Source: AP-15 sp963698995
GTDB lineage: Bacteria; Pseudomonadota; Alphaproteobacteria; ATCC43930; CGMCC-115725
DNA length: 64,000 nucleotides
Assembly (NCBI GenBank): GCA_963698995.1
Contig: CAVOTD010000013.1
Coordinates: 1-64,000 of the forward strand
Direction: 5' to 3'
A program made the translations under genes and the position numbers. Every line of letters begins with the position of its first letter. Position 1 is the first letter of the stretch. Under the pieces are notes generated by a model, which did not search any database, was not told where the DNA came from, and worked only from the letters and a program-made list of their open reading frames with translations. Shown here one piece after another: positions 10,054-19,399 of this stretch.

Positions 10054-11247
10054 TCACAGGCCGGCCAATTTGTTAAGGACCCTTTGGACCAGCTCCGCAA
10101 TGGGATACTTGAACAGAAGTAGCGGCAACATCGGTAGCAGCGCAGCGATCACGACAGTTATCAACAGACGCGTGCTCACCGGGACCCAGCGCATATTGCG
10201 CACGATCCCGACGCTGTTGGACAGATCAGCGAGTGACTGCAAATCGGCTGTGCCCAACAAAGGATCCGCTGGGATAGCGGACGCGTTCAGCCATTTCTTC
10301 TCGAAGTCGTTCACGTAACGCGCCGCGAACACCATGTAGTCGCTCAATCCTTTCTCCTGGCAGGCCCTGAGCCTGAAGGCGAAGACGCACGGGGGCAGAA
10401 ATATCAGCGCCAGGTTCGCGATAAGAGTGAGCGCAAGCGCGGGGTAAATCACCTCGAAGACCGTCTTGCCTGAGGAAATTTCTTCGGCGAACGATGCGGA
10501 CACAACGATTGAGATCGCCAGCACCAAGGCGGTGAAATGGGTCTGCACAACTTCCAGATATCCGAGCCCCGCGGCACCGTCGGGATGAATCGGCACGAGA
10601 TGGAGATCCAGTTTCGCCAAGCGCCAGAGGAAGCGGCACCAGAGGGCAATTCGCCAAATCCAACGAAACATCAGGAAGCGAAAGAGCGGCAGGCAAACGA
10701 TCCAATACCACAGACCGGCGAAGGGAACATCGCTTAGGGATCGGGTCGGGTCGAGCGCCGCCGTTTTTCCCGACAAGTGCAGCTGCGCCGCAAACAACGA
10801 TAACAGTGCAGCAGCCAACAGGAACATTGCTTCCGGCAGCCACGCGTCTTTCCATCGGACTATGCGTGCGATTTCGGATTCCAGGGCCGGCAGCGCGTTG
10901 CTGGGCACGACCCCGGAACGCACGATCGTGCTGACAAAGTCCCTCAACCGAGGGTCCAACGACGATTCGCACAAGAAGAACAGCGGAATGACCACCAGCA
11001 AACGAACATCCGCGGCGATCGCCGAAAGCGAAAACAACTTGTCACTGACGCCCCCAATGGACGCCAACGCCAACAAGATTGACCACGGGAGCAAACCCAG
11101 AACCAGCCCCAGCGCGACCGTGTTCGTTTCCTCGCGGACGAGGCCCAGGCGCCGCCCAAGCCGGTGAAGCGGGCCGCCGAGCAGTGAAAATTTCTCAAGT
11201 CTTCCACGTTCTTCCATACTTCGTGACTCGATTGCGAACGAACTCAT
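10054..11247 (-). CDS. Large multi-pass membrane protein, unknown function
   Basis: From the ATG at 11245-11247 the protein is 397 residues. An in-frame ATG 30 bases later is equally possible, and the frame is open to 11355. After a basic N-terminus there are about six to eight hydrophobic helices, including VALGLVLGLLPWSILLALAS, LLVVIPLFFLCE, FLLAAALLSLFAA, TALVLAISIVVSASF, ALALTLIANLALIFLPPCVF and the C-terminal LLITVVIAALLPMLPLLLF. No catalytic or transport motif is recognised. It has no frameshift and stands alone. Conserved proteins of this type occur in Hyphomicrobiales without a known job. Confidence 0.75.
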   Translation of the reverse strand: MSSFAIESRSMEERGRLEKFSLLGGPLHRLGRRLGLVREETNTVALGLVLGLLPWSILLALASIGGVSDKLFSLSAIAADVRLLVVIPLFFLCESSLDPRLRDFVSTIVRSGVVPSNALPALESEIARIVRWKDAWLPEAMFLLAAALLSLFAAQLHLSGKTAALDPTRSLSDVPFAGLWYWIVCLPLFRFLMFRWIWRIALWCRFLWRLAKLDLHLVPIHPDGAAGLGYLEVVQTHFTALVLAISIVVSASFAEEISSGKTVFEVIYPALALTLIANLALIFLPPCVFAFRLRACQEKGLSDYMVFAARYVNDFEKKWLNASAIPADPLLGTADLQSLADLSNSVGIVRNMRWVPVSTRLLITVVIAALLPMLPLLLFKYPIAELVQRVLNKLAGL

Positions 11248-11603
11248 GTTTTGCTTTCGCGCATTGACGCGTCGTCTGAACGGTTTCCCGCCAGTGATAA
11301 AGGACCACCTGCCGGAGGCGTCTCCATATTGCTCCTCAAGTGCGACGGGAGCCACCCCCCGTCATTCCGCAAATCGAGCGTCCGCGCAACCGAGATAACG
11401 CACGTTATCCCATGGGCTTCGCATCACGTCCAATAATGGATAAAGATCCAACTCGTCGAGCATCATTGGGCAATTGGAACGCGCCTGCGCGGCTAGCGCC
11501 AGGATCGGCGTTTACCCGAGAACTCCGTGGAAACTATTGATACATGCCAACGTTGGTTTCCTGCGCGAGATTCGAGCAATTCGCCTATGCCGCCCAGCAA
11601 AGC

Positions 11604-11775
11604 CTAAAAGCTCGCGTGGAACCTTCGCAGCTCGATGGGATCTTTTGGATCTATAGGCTCTCCCGGCTGAAGCGAGATCGTGTCGTCAAACGTTTCGATA
11701 AAATGCAGCGCACACAAGCGTCTGGCGACTGAACGTGCATCCTCGAGCGAGGCATTGGCACATCGAGGTGGGCTT
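11604..11775 (-). pseudogene. C-terminal coding relic, unrecognised
   Basis: The minus strand reads a protein-like tail, ARRLCALHFIETFDDTISLQ and PIDPKDPIELRRFHASF, ending at TAG 11604-11606. Its composition is typical of a real protein, but there is no start upstream and I cannot name the family. Confidence 0.3.
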
Positions 11776-12047
11776 GGCGTTCAGGGACTTCAGCCGTAAC
11801 CATTGATGTCGCGGACATTAGTCCTGCCCAAGACTGATCCTGGTGGCGGTTGGTCTCCTGTGGCGATGGAGCGGCCCGCTCAGGCCGGGGCGCCTGCCGG
11901 GCGACATCGTCGTGGAGCGTGTTCTTGAGTTCCGTCACACGCGAAACGAATTCGCCCGATAACGGGGGTCAAACAAAAGGGGACGCGTCTATCCCTCGGG
12001 AGCCTGTAAAAAGGGGTGACCCAGGGTCCAAGGGCGGTTTCTGGCCG

Positions 12048-12146
12048 TTACATTGTGTAACAGCCGGCGGCATGGCGCGGCGGGCGCAGCTCGTAACCGG
12101 CGCAGCGCAAATAGCAGGCGAGATAGAAATCGCGCGTCTCGAACAT
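12048..12146 (-). pseudogene. DUF5659-like N-terminal fragment
   Basis: From ATG 12144-12146 the minus strand reads MFETRDFYLACYLRCAGYEL and stops at 12048. The TRDFYLACYL pattern is typical of small DUF5659-type proteins; the second half is gone. Confidence 0.4.
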
Positions 12147-12625
12147 GTCAGCGCGGCTATTCCCACCGCGGCTCTATGCCTCGTTTGCGTTGTCCTGTGC
12201 AGTTGTCACTTCACGATACGCGGTTGCCGCGAGCGCCAAAATCCCAAATTCTCGATAGAGCTTGGAGAGGGGATCGTCCGATCAACTCATAGCGGCGGGT
12301 TGCGGAATGTCCTGTTCGGTTGCCATTGCGTCTGTCCTTTGCTGAATGAGGAAGCCCGTGGGGAACTCAGATGATAATTCAGGCGGCGAGGAAGTCAGTG
12401 CCGTTCAACAGACGTCTTCTCTTGGCCATTCACGTGCAAGCCAGGTGCCAACCAAATTAATCTAGAAAGGACTGGACTTCGGCTGGGAACAGAGCGTCAC
12501 TGGTCCGCCCTCGTAGAGCGCCAACGGCTCTTTGGGGATCCTGCCCCGCCGGCTTTCGCGCTTGTGCGGGGCTTCGGTGGTGACGGCGCGAGACGCCGCT
12601 GCGCACCGAATGGAGGATCCCGACA

Positions 12626-12840
12626 ATGTCATCGAAAAAACTGTCACCGAATAAGCTCACCGATGCCCAGCTTGTGAAAACCGGAAACGAGGCTCGGCGC
12701 CTCTCGGCCAAGCCCGGTCGTTCGGACTCAAAGCAGGCTCTTATGCTCGCAACCAAAAAAACGGACTTCCGGCTCAAGATGCGCATCGCTCGGTCAAAGT
12801 GTCTGCCGATGCCGCGGACTCGTGCCGCCGTCCGCCTGAT
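12626..12840 (+). pseudogene. Small conserved protein interrupted by IS256
   Basis: An ATG 15 bases after a GGAGGA site begins MSSKKLSPNKLTDAQLV, resembling the N-terminus of DUF3489-type proteins. The following residues are basic and less conserved. The IS256 copy inserted at 12841, so the frame now ends in the element after adding MSYH. Removing the IS and one target repeat leaves the frame open for more than 100 codons beyond 14246, though that part does not look like a known protein. Confidence 0.5.
12832..12840. repeat. Left 9-bp target-site duplication of IS256 copy 2
   Basis: CCGCCTGAT directly left of the element matches 14237-14245 exactly. Nine bases fits the 8-9 bp duplications made by IS256-family transposases. 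Confidence 0.93.
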
Positions 12841-14236
12841 GAGCTATCACTAAATCTTGGTGACGGAAGGGGTCAGGCGGCAGCGGCTTGAGCTTTCGGC
12901 TTGACGACCTCAATTCCGTCGGTGAATCTTACACCGAGAATTATTTTCGGCAACTGGTTGTGGCCATCGAGGCGACGCCAGTTTTTCTCGGCGGCCTCGG
13001 CCAGCTTGAAGATCATGGCGAGCGCGGTCTTGTTCGAGAGACATCCTTTGGAGCGCACTGTTCGGTGGCGGACCGTCGCGAATGAGCTTTCGATGGGGTT
13101 GGTCGTTCGCAGATGCTTCCAGTGCTCAGCCGGGAAGTCGTAGAAGGCAAGCAACGCGTCGCGATCCTTGATCAGGCACTCGACAGCCTTGTCGTATTTG
13201 ACGCCCCAGGTTTCGATGAAGGCGTCGAACGCGGCGAGTGCATCCTTCTTGGTCTCGGCCATCCAAATCTCCTGGAGCGCACGCTTGGCCTTCGATTGCT
13301 GGCTCTTGGGCAGCTTGTTCAAGACATTGGCGGTCTTGTGCACCCAACAGCGCTGGCCGCGCGTCCTCGGCCACACCTCCTCGACCGCCTGCCAGAAGCC
13401 GAGGGCGCCGTCGGCGACCGCGAGCTCGGGTCCCATCGCAAGCCCCCGCCGTTTGAGGTCGAGGAGGAGCTCTTTCCACGATTGCGCGCTCTCGCGCACG
13501 CCGTCGATGAGCCCGACAAGTTCCTTTTTGCCTTCGGGCGTGGCGCCGATGATCACCAGCAGGCACTGCGCGGCCTCCTCGAGCCGGGCTTGCACATGGA
13601 TGCCGTCGACCCAGAAGTAAACGTAGCGTTTGGCCGAGAGATCACGCTTGCTCCAACGCGTATGCTCGTCCGACCAGGCCTCCTTGAGCCGCCCGATGGT
13701 CGAGGCAGAGAGCCCGCCGGCATCCTTGCCGAGCAGTGCGATCAGCGCCTCCTCGAAATCACCGGTGGAGATGCCCTTCAGGTAGAGAATCGGGATCAGC
13801 ACCTCTAGGCTCTTCGATCGGCGCGCATAGGGAGGCAAAATCGTCGACGAAAATCGGATGTGCTCTCCGCCTTCGCCGACGCGGTCACGCACGCGCGGGC
13901 ACCGCACCGCGACTGCACCGATGCCGGTCACGATCTCGCGCTCGGGCAGATGCCCGTGGCGCACCAGTCGCCGGCGGCCATCATCGGTCAACTTGTCGGT
14001 ATGGGTGCTGAGCCAAGCCGCAACCTCGGCTTCGACGGCCTGCCCCAATAGCGTTCTCGCGCCATTGCGTAAAACCTCGGTCAGCGGATCGGAAAATGTT
14101 CCTGGCTGGGTTAGTTCGAAAACGTTAGTCTCGGTCACGGCGTATCACTCCTTCGGTGGAGAAGTGGAGGCGTTGAACACCCCCACGATACGCCGCCTTA
14201 CCCCTTCATGCCGTCACCAACTTTCGGCCTTAGCTC
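12841..14236 (-). mobile_element. Complete IS256-family insertion sequence, copy 2 (1396 bp)
   Basis: The ends are imperfect inverted repeats: both begin GAGCTA and share TTGGTGACGG about 16 bases in, followed by a related GGGGT-AGGCGG segment. A perfect 9-bp target duplication flanks it. The single transposase gene fills the element. Near-identity with 1-1391 indicates recent movement, and this is the better preserved of the two. Confidence 0.95.
12873..14138 (-). CDS. IS256 (Mutator-type) transposase, intact
   Basis: The protein has 421 residues, a normal length for IS256 transposases. GTG start at 14136-14138 with AAGGAGT upstream. It shows an N-terminal DNA-binding part (WLSTHTDKLTDDGRRRLVRH), the catalytic region with Asp in YFWVDGIHVQ and in VADGALGFWQAVEEVWP, a conserved RCWVHKTANVLNKLP segment, and the final Glu within NPIESSFATVRHRTV. 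The C-terminus (LPKIILGVRFTDGIEVV) is whole, unlike copy 1. It would drive copy-paste transposition with circular intermediates, as known for the family. Confidence 0.95.
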   Translation of the reverse strand: MTETNVFELTQPGTFSDPLTEVLRNGARTLLGQAVEAEVAAWLSTHTDKLTDDGRRRLVRHGHLPEREIVTGIGAVAVRCPRVRDRVGEGGEHIRFSSTILPPYARRSKSLEVLIPILYLKGISTGDFEEALIALLGKDAGGLSASTIGRLKEAWSDEHTRWSKRDLSAKRYVYFWVDGIHVQARLEEAAQCLLVIIGATPEGKKELVGLIDGVRESAQSWKELLLDLKRRGLAMGPELAVADGALGFWQAVEEVWPRTRGQRCWVHKTANVLNKLPKSQQSKAKRALQEIWMAETKKDALAAFDAFIETWGVKYDKAVECLIKDRDALLAFYDFPAEHWKHLRTTNPIESSFATVRHRTVRSKGCLSNKTALAMIFKLAEAAEKNWRRLDGHNQLPKIILGVRFTDGIEVVKPKAQAAAA

Positions 14237-14245
14237 CCGCCTGAT
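14237..14245. repeat. Right 9-bp target-site duplication of IS256 copy 2
   Basis: CCGCCTGAT, identical to 12832-12840. Confidence 0.93.
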
Positions 14246-14473
14246 CCCCGAAGGGCACTCCGCGAACCGGTCTCTGTCTGCAATCGAACCCGTCTCAGCC
14301 ACGGCTAAACGGAAATTAAAAAACGGCGAGCAGAGACCGGCGCCCGAAACCTACCCGGCAAGGGCCGAAATACCGAAAATTACCGGCCAGAGACTGGGAT
14401 CCGCCAGCGTAACCCGCGGGAATGTCGTGGGTTCTCACACACCGGGAAATATCACCCCGGAGACCCAACTCCC

Positions 14474-14516
14474 TGGCTGGGGGACCTGGATTCGAACCAG
14501 GATTGACGGAGTCAGA
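14474..14516 (-). tRNA. Orphan 3' half of a tRNA-Gln (CTG) gene
   Basis: On the minus strand, position 14516 onward reads TCTGAC (rest of an anticodon loop with CTG), stem TCCGT, variable CAAT, T-arm CCTGG-TTCGAAT-CCAGG, acceptor TCCCCCA, G, and an encoded CCA at 14474-14476. Upstream bases do not form the 5' half: no acceptor TGGGGGA or D-arm is present. A 3' tRNA half of this kind is what integrases leave at one end of an integrated element, so this may be an old attachment site. Not a working tRNA. Confidence 0.7.
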
Positions 14517-14632
14517 TGGGGTATTCGGCCGGTCGGCTTGCCCTTCGTGGGGGTGAAGGGTGCTGCGCTTCAGGTTGATGATAGACGTGGTCTGTGTTGA
14601 GGCAGCCACAAGCATCATAGGAGGAGCGCAGC

Positions 14633-15666
14633 ATGAAACACTATGCCGGATTGGACGTGTCGGTCAAAGAAACGTCCATATGCATCGTCGACGAGGCGGG
14701 CAGGATTTGCCGTGAAATGAAGGTGGTAAGTTACCCCGAAGACCTTTTCGCTGTTCTTTGCGATCCCGCATGGCGGCTTGAACGTGTCGGTCTCGAGGCT
14801 GGGCCTCTGTCGCAGTGGCTGTTCAGTGGATTGGCGGAAGCAGGAGTCCCGGCGATCTGCATCGAAACGCGACACGCGAAGGCGTTTCTCAAGGCGCAGG
14901 TCAATAAAAGCGATCGCAACGACGCGCGCGGGATCGCGCAGATGATGCGAGTCGGCTTATTCCGACCCGTGCACGTCAAGACGCTTGCAAGCCAGAAACG
15001 AAGGGCGCTCCTCGCCGCTCGAAAGATACTCCAGGAAAAGGCTCTTGCGATCGAGAACGATATCCGTGGTTTGTTGCGCAATTTTGGACTGAAAGTCGGT
15101 ATCGTTGGCGTTGTCGGTTTCGAGCAGCGGATCCACGACCTCGTCGAGGGAGTGCCGGAGTTAGCCGATATTATGGAGCCTTTGCTCGCCGCGCGCCGGG
15201 TCTTGCGTGGAAAGTTTGCCAAGCTGCATCGCAAGGTTCTCCTGCTCGCGCGCGACAATGAAGTCTGTCAGCGGTTGATGACCATCCCTGGCGTGGGTCC
15301 GGTCGTATCCTTGGCCTTTATCAGCACGGTCGACGTTCCAGCGCGCTTCAGGAACTCGAAGGCTGTTGGGCCATCCCTCGGGCTGACGCCGGTTCTCAAT
15401 CAGTCCGGCGAGAGCCATCGCGTTGGGCGAATCTCGTTATGTGGCGACGAGCCATGAGAGCGCTGCTCTATGAGGCCGCGCAGGTCATGCTGACCCGCGT
15501 GCAGAAATGGTCGTGGCTGAAGGCATGGGCGATGAACATTGCCAAGCGTCGGGGGCAGAAAAAAGCCATCGTCGCACTGGCACGACGGCTCGCCGTGATT
15601 ATGCATCGCATGTGGAGTGATGGAACCGAGTTCCGCTGGACAAGGGAAATGGCGCCGACAATCTGA
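14633..15666 (+). pseudogene. IS110-family transposase, frameshifted
   Basis: ATG at 14633 follows AGGAGG. The first 265 codons have the RuvC-like DEDD core: YAGLDVSVKETSICIVDEAG, RVGLEAGPLSQWL and KSDRNDARGIAQMMR. The C-terminal Tnp_20 part begins LMTIPGVGPVVSLAFIST. A one-base loss near 15452 ends the frame at 15457; the natural ending (MRALLYEAAQVMLTRVQKW to 15666) continues in another frame. The serine motif region is therefore separated, and the enzyme should be inactive. Confidence 0.9.
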
Positions 15667-15989
15667 GCGACGAACGCCAAACTGTCGGAGCGACAATCCA
15701 GCGCAACGACGTCCCTCGCGGGACGATGGATGAGACGAGTTCGCTTTGGACTCTTGTGTCGATCGCTCTACCGCGATCAGTACGCGAGTCAGATTGTTCC
15801 GTCTCTTCCTGCTGATCCCATGCTGGGAGAGCCAGCGGCTGATCCCGAAGAGAAGCGCGGGCCCACGAGCGACAAAAATTGGAGTTGTTAGCCTGAAAGC
15901 GCTTGACCACCACTGCCCGAATAGAGAAGAGTCCGCTATTCGTATCAGACTGACCGGGACACAGATGTTCAATCGCTTGCCCGCTCTGC
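15667..15989. other. Gene-free stretch after the IS110 copy
   Basis: Likely IS110 3' non-coding sequence and decayed chromosome. The plus-strand frame at 15746-16066 has no protein-like character. Confidence 0.4.
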
Positions 15990-16427
15990 TCAAAACGGAA
16001 CCTGGTCGGTACTTCGCGCATTTAACGCTGTGCAGCGCGATCCGCGAAGCGCCAAGAAGCCGCTGAGTGGCTCAAAAGCATTCATAACAAAGACGGCGGC
16101 TGGGGAGAAGGTGGGGAGAGTTACGCCCTGGATTATGCGGGCTACATTCCGGCGCCGAGTACGCTGTCGCAGACGGCAGGGGCTTTGCTTGGGTTGATGG
16201 CCGCCGGCTTGGTCGAGGACAAAGCAGTCACTTTGGGGGTGCCCTATCTTACGCGGACTCAGGCGGAGGATGGATTTTGGAAGGAAGAGCGTTTCACAGC
16301 GACGGGCTTTCCCCGGGTCTTTTTTCTGCGCTATCACGGCTACGCGAAATATTTCCCGCTTTGGGCGATGGCGCGCTTCCGCAATCTGAAAAAAGGCAAC
16401 CGGCATCCGGTGCTGGTGGGAATGTGA
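15990..16427 (+). pseudogene. shc: Squalene-hopene cyclase, C-terminal remnant
   Basis: The reading IHNKDGGWGEGGESYALDYA, LSQTAGALLGLMAAGLVED, AEDGFWKEERFTATGFPRVF and LRYHGYAKYFPLWAM is the unmistakable end of squalene-hopene cyclase, including a QW repeat. An upstream piece (QNGTWSVLRAFNAV) is in another frame, and everything before it is lost. The enzyme would cyclise squalene to hopene, the first hopanoid step. The stop overlaps the hpnG start (ATGTGA), as in intact hopanoid operons, so this is an operon fragment rather than a chance hit. Confidence 0.88.
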
Positions 16428-17155
16428 CCACCTGCCCGGTCATCGCCGTCACCGGCTTAAGACGGAAGCGAGGCTTGTCGCCGGGCCGCGCGTCTATGCG
16501 ATCGCGGGCGGCGGTGACCCCGTGGGTCTAACACGCGCCTTGGAAGCGGCCGTCGCGATGAAGGCATCAGCCATCATCAGTTTTGGTGTCGCAGGGGGGT
16601 TGGCGCCCGGACTTGCGCCGGGCTCGGCGCTTATCGCCCGCGCGATTATCTCCGAGGATGGCACGCGCTATTCCAGCGATCCGGTTTGGTCGAAGCGACT
16701 TTCCAGTGCGCTCGGCGGCGCCGCGATCGCCGATATCGCCGGGATCGATGCGCCGCTGGCTGGGCATGAAGAAAAGCACGCCCTGCATATGAAAACGGGG
16801 GTGCATGCCGCCGATATGGAATCCCACATGGCCGCCGGATCGCCGCCGCCTATAAGCTGCCCTTCGCGCCTATCGCGTCGTGGCCGATCCCGCGCATCGC
16901 CGGCTGCCGCACGCGGCCCTTGTGGCGCTGAAACCGGATGGCTCGCTTGCGCTCGGTGCGATCGCGGAATCGATTTTACGGGAGCCGAGCCAGATCCCGC
17001 AATTGCTGCGGATCGCCCACGATGCGCAGGCGGCCTTTGTGGCTCTATTCCGCAGCCGAAAGTTGCTTGCCAGAACCTTCGACTTCACCGATTTCCGCGA
17101 GTTTTTGCTCGACGTGCCGGCCGACGACGTAATCGGCGGGCCGCTGCAGGTCTAG
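16424..17155 (+). pseudogene. hpnG: Hopanoid-associated phosphorylase, multiple frameshifts
   Basis: A GTG at 16424 overlapping the shc stop begins TTCPVIAVTG. A missing base then shifts the frame to the large segment GLTRALEAAVAMKASAIISF, VAGGLAPGLAPGSALIARA and VHAADMESH, a nucleoside-phosphorylase fold. Two more shifts near 16850-16870 lead to VVADPAHRRLPHAALVALKP and a tail ending LQV at 17155. HpnG releases adenine from adenosylhopane in hopanoid side-chain synthesis. Three indels make it non-functional. Confidence 0.82.
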
Positions 17156-17446
17156 TGTTCCGTCACAAACAGTTGAATCCGATGCGGGTATGAGTACGAT
17201 TCGCGGGCAAAATGAGAACCGAGCAAGCAAGCATCGTGCCCCCGATGACGTTCGGCAACAGGGGCGCCGAAGGGATTCGGTGTCTCGACGTTTCTTGCCC
17301 CGTCGCTGTAGCCGGATGGTTTCGAGTGGTGCTGTTGGCCTTATTTATGAACCGTCCTGTCTCATCGGCGATTACGTTGCTGCATGCGAGGAGAACGGAA
17401 GTCGCGCTTGCAATCCCTTTCTGTACACTTAAGTGATAAGCACCAA

Positions 17447-18115
17447 ATGGAGATTCCGTCGCCACCTGAAGTGAGGCCAATTCCGCCGAAGTTCGAGCTT
17501 CGACGACTGACGACGTTGTCGTGTGCGGAGCTGCAGGACGCGACTACGATGCTCGCCTACGCGTTCGATGAACATCCATTGTTTCGATTGGCTTTTCGTA
17601 AGGCTGCGTCTCGGAGCACGATTTTACAGACATTATTCGCCACCATCCTCAAGGACGCTATTCGCTTCGGTCGGGTGGACGTCGCGTGCAGCCATAAAAT
17701 CGTTGGCATGCTCATCTGGTATCCTCCCGGCTGCTATCCGATGTCCAAATCCCGAATCTTGCGTTTGTTGCCGCATTATGCGCGCCTTGTTGCGGTCAGT
17801 CCCCTAGGCCTCATGAAGCTGTTCCGCGCCCAGACGACGCTCAACGGGTTTCGCCCCAAGCAGCCGCACTGTCACGGCTACTTTCTGGGAGGAAGGCAGG
17901 GCGAACGTGTCGGCACCGTTCTTGCCAAGTGTCTGTTGAACGAAGCTGACGACAACGGTTGGTCGATTTACCTGGAAACGCAGGAGCGCAGGTCCACCAA
18001 TTTGTACGCTCGTCTCGGCTTTAAGATGTTGCAGGACGGGATCGAGACATTGCCGGGTGGACCGTTAACCTGGACGATGTGGCGAGCGCCGCGGGTAAGC
18101 TCACAACCATTTTAG
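17447..18115 (+). CDS. GNAT-family N-acetyltransferase
   Basis: The 222-residue protein from ATG 17447 (frame open to 17384) has a GNAT fold. A helix-rich N-terminus with LAYAFDEHPLFRLAFR is followed by KIVGMLIWYPPGCYP, a long loop, then CHGYFLGGRQGERVGTVLAK, where the R/Q-G-G/V-G-T loop would bind the acetyl-CoA pyrophosphate, and YLETQERRSTNLYARLGFKM. Relatives acetylate amines of small molecules or proteins; the substrate here is unknown. No disruption is visible and it has no operon partner. Confidence 0.85.
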   Translation: MEIPSPPEVRPIPPKFELRRLTTLSCAELQDATTMLAYAFDEHPLFRLAFRKAASRSTILQTLFATILKDAIRFGRVDVACSHKIVGMLIWYPPGCYPMSKSRILRLLPHYARLVAVSPLGLMKLFRAQTTLNGFRPKQPHCHGYFLGGRQGERVGTVLAKCLLNEADDNGWSIYLETQERRSTNLYARLGFKMLQDGIETLPGGPLTWTMWRAPRVSSQPF

Positions 18116-18144
18116 GTTGTCGCTTTCGTGGTCGAGCTCGACGG

Positions 18145-18579
18145 CTATCCGGGCCACGGCAGCCTGCGCGCCTTCAGCCGTCCTTCCATCCAGACGAGAT
18201 CAACCCGAGGCTTCGACCCGCGCACCGTCTCAATGATCTGGTTGAAGCTGAAAAGCGGCGTCAGTTCGGCGTCACCTGCGGGAATTTTTTTGCGAGCCGC
18301 TGCTCGATATCGCTGAGCGGATGCGGCAGGCCGCGCCACGGGGCGAGCCAGGCGGTTGGGCGGATGGCCCTTGGGTCGGGCTGGAAATCCCCGGGCTCCA
18401 GCACGATTTGTCGAGCGAAATAGAGAACCGATCCCAAGGCGGGTCGTTCGCCGGCAGTTGGGGGAATATCGCGACCACGGCAACGGGTGCATTCTGCGCG
18501 ATTCACTCCAAGGCCCGTACCAGAGCGGCAGGGGCTCGGTGAACCAGAGTGGCCACAGGCGAAGCGCGGGGCCATTCAC
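18145..18579 (-). pseudogene. Decayed gene, possibly DUF559-like endonuclease
   Basis: Protein-like segments lie in two minus-strand frames: RQIVLEPGDFQPDPRAIRP and LPHPLSDIEQRLAKKFPQV in one, FSFNQIIETVRGSKPRVDLV with WMEGRL in the other. The last segment resembles the strand leading into the active site of DUF559-type endonuclease domains, but the core after it is not readable. At least one frameshift near 18265. Assignment is tentative. Confidence 0.3.
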
Positions 18580-19060
18580 CTGGAGGGTGCGATGGGGGCG
18601 TCGCAGACAGTTCTGCCGTTCGAGCTGGCGGCGAGCGACAATTCACTGACGGCGCAGAGCGGGTTGACGCTGTTTGTCGTTTGTCATGGCGCGCCCTGTC
18701 GCGTAATCCATCCCTTTTGGTTACGCCGTCTGGACCATAGTTGCGCCACGTGCTCTCGCACCATTCTCGCGGATCCTCGTCATAAGCCCCTTGAACGGCA
18801 TTTGCGCCCGTCGTGAGCGCAGACGCCATGTTGTAATGATACCTGGCGCCTGGCGGCGCATCTTCGATCAGCATGAGCTCTTTCGAAAGATCGAGACCAA
18901 TGATCCGGCTGTCGATCTCGAAGTGGCAACGATCGACGCTGGCGGTGATGACGGCGAGATTTACGATTAGCTCGGTCTGGGGGTCTGTAGGCTTTTCAGC
19001 ATGTGCCGATGTTGCCGCGGCAAGGCTCATTGCGAGCGCGGCTAGAGTTGTCTTTTTCAT
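18503..19060 (-). CDS. Small exported protein with altered C-terminus
   Basis: ATG at 19058-19060 after AAGGAA. A clear signal peptide (MKKTTLAALAMSLAAATSAHA) precedes a conserved-looking domain: ELIVNLAVITASVDRCHFEI, LDLSKELMLIEDAPPGARYH and DEDPREWCESTWRNYGPDG. Two Cys residues could form a periplasmic disulfide. From about residue 120 onward the sequence becomes low-complexity and basic and probably reads past a frameshift. Function unknown. It does not share an operon with a recognisable gene. Confidence 0.6.
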   Translation of the reverse strand: MKKTTLAALAMSLAAATSAHAEKPTDPQTELIVNLAVITASVDRCHFEIDSRIIGLDLSKELMLIEDAPPGARYHYNMASALTTGANAVQGAYDEDPREWCESTWRNYGPDGVTKRDGLRDRARHDKRQTASTRSAPSVNCRSPPARTAELSATPPSHPPGEWPRASPVATLVHRAPAALVRALE

Positions 19061-19399
19061 GACTTGGTTTCCTTGCCCTGTAACCTCCCTCAAGGTTTTC
19101 GCTGACGCCGCGCTCGCGGTGTTATGCTTCAATGCGTTGTCTTGTGCGTTCGGCTCGATCTTTTTGGGCCCACAAGGAGATTTGTTATGTGCTCTATTTG
19201 GCACCGTGACAGAGCCGATGCGCCTACCACATATGACAATGCCGGGACAGCGCATCATCTCGGCTCCCGAAAGTTGTCGTCCCCCTATCGACCCATCCAT
19301 CCAGCCGGTGGCAACTGGCCCCGAGTTCTGACGGAAGGCGCCGACGGCCGCTTCCGCTCGTCCGGGAAATAGTCCGGTATGGCGATGCGCTCGTCCGGA

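Larger units (their letters stand above)
11248..12625. other. Long stretch without an intact gene
   Basis: Only short coding relics are visible (see 11604-11775 and 12048-12146). The remaining open frames lack starts, ribosome sites and family resemblance. The region borders the second IS256 copy and looks like decayed chromosome. Confidence 0.5.

Noticed and set aside
12626..14600. One long gene continuing through the IS256 target site
   Set aside because: The frame stays open after removing the IS, but the downstream part covers the orphan tRNA half and has no protein-like character.
18125..18175. Plus-strand reading VELDGYPGHGSLRAF as an endonuclease active site
   Set aside because: It matches a DUF559-type motif, but the preceding motif is on the minus strand at the same place and GTCGAGCTCGAC is palindromic, so the match may be chance.
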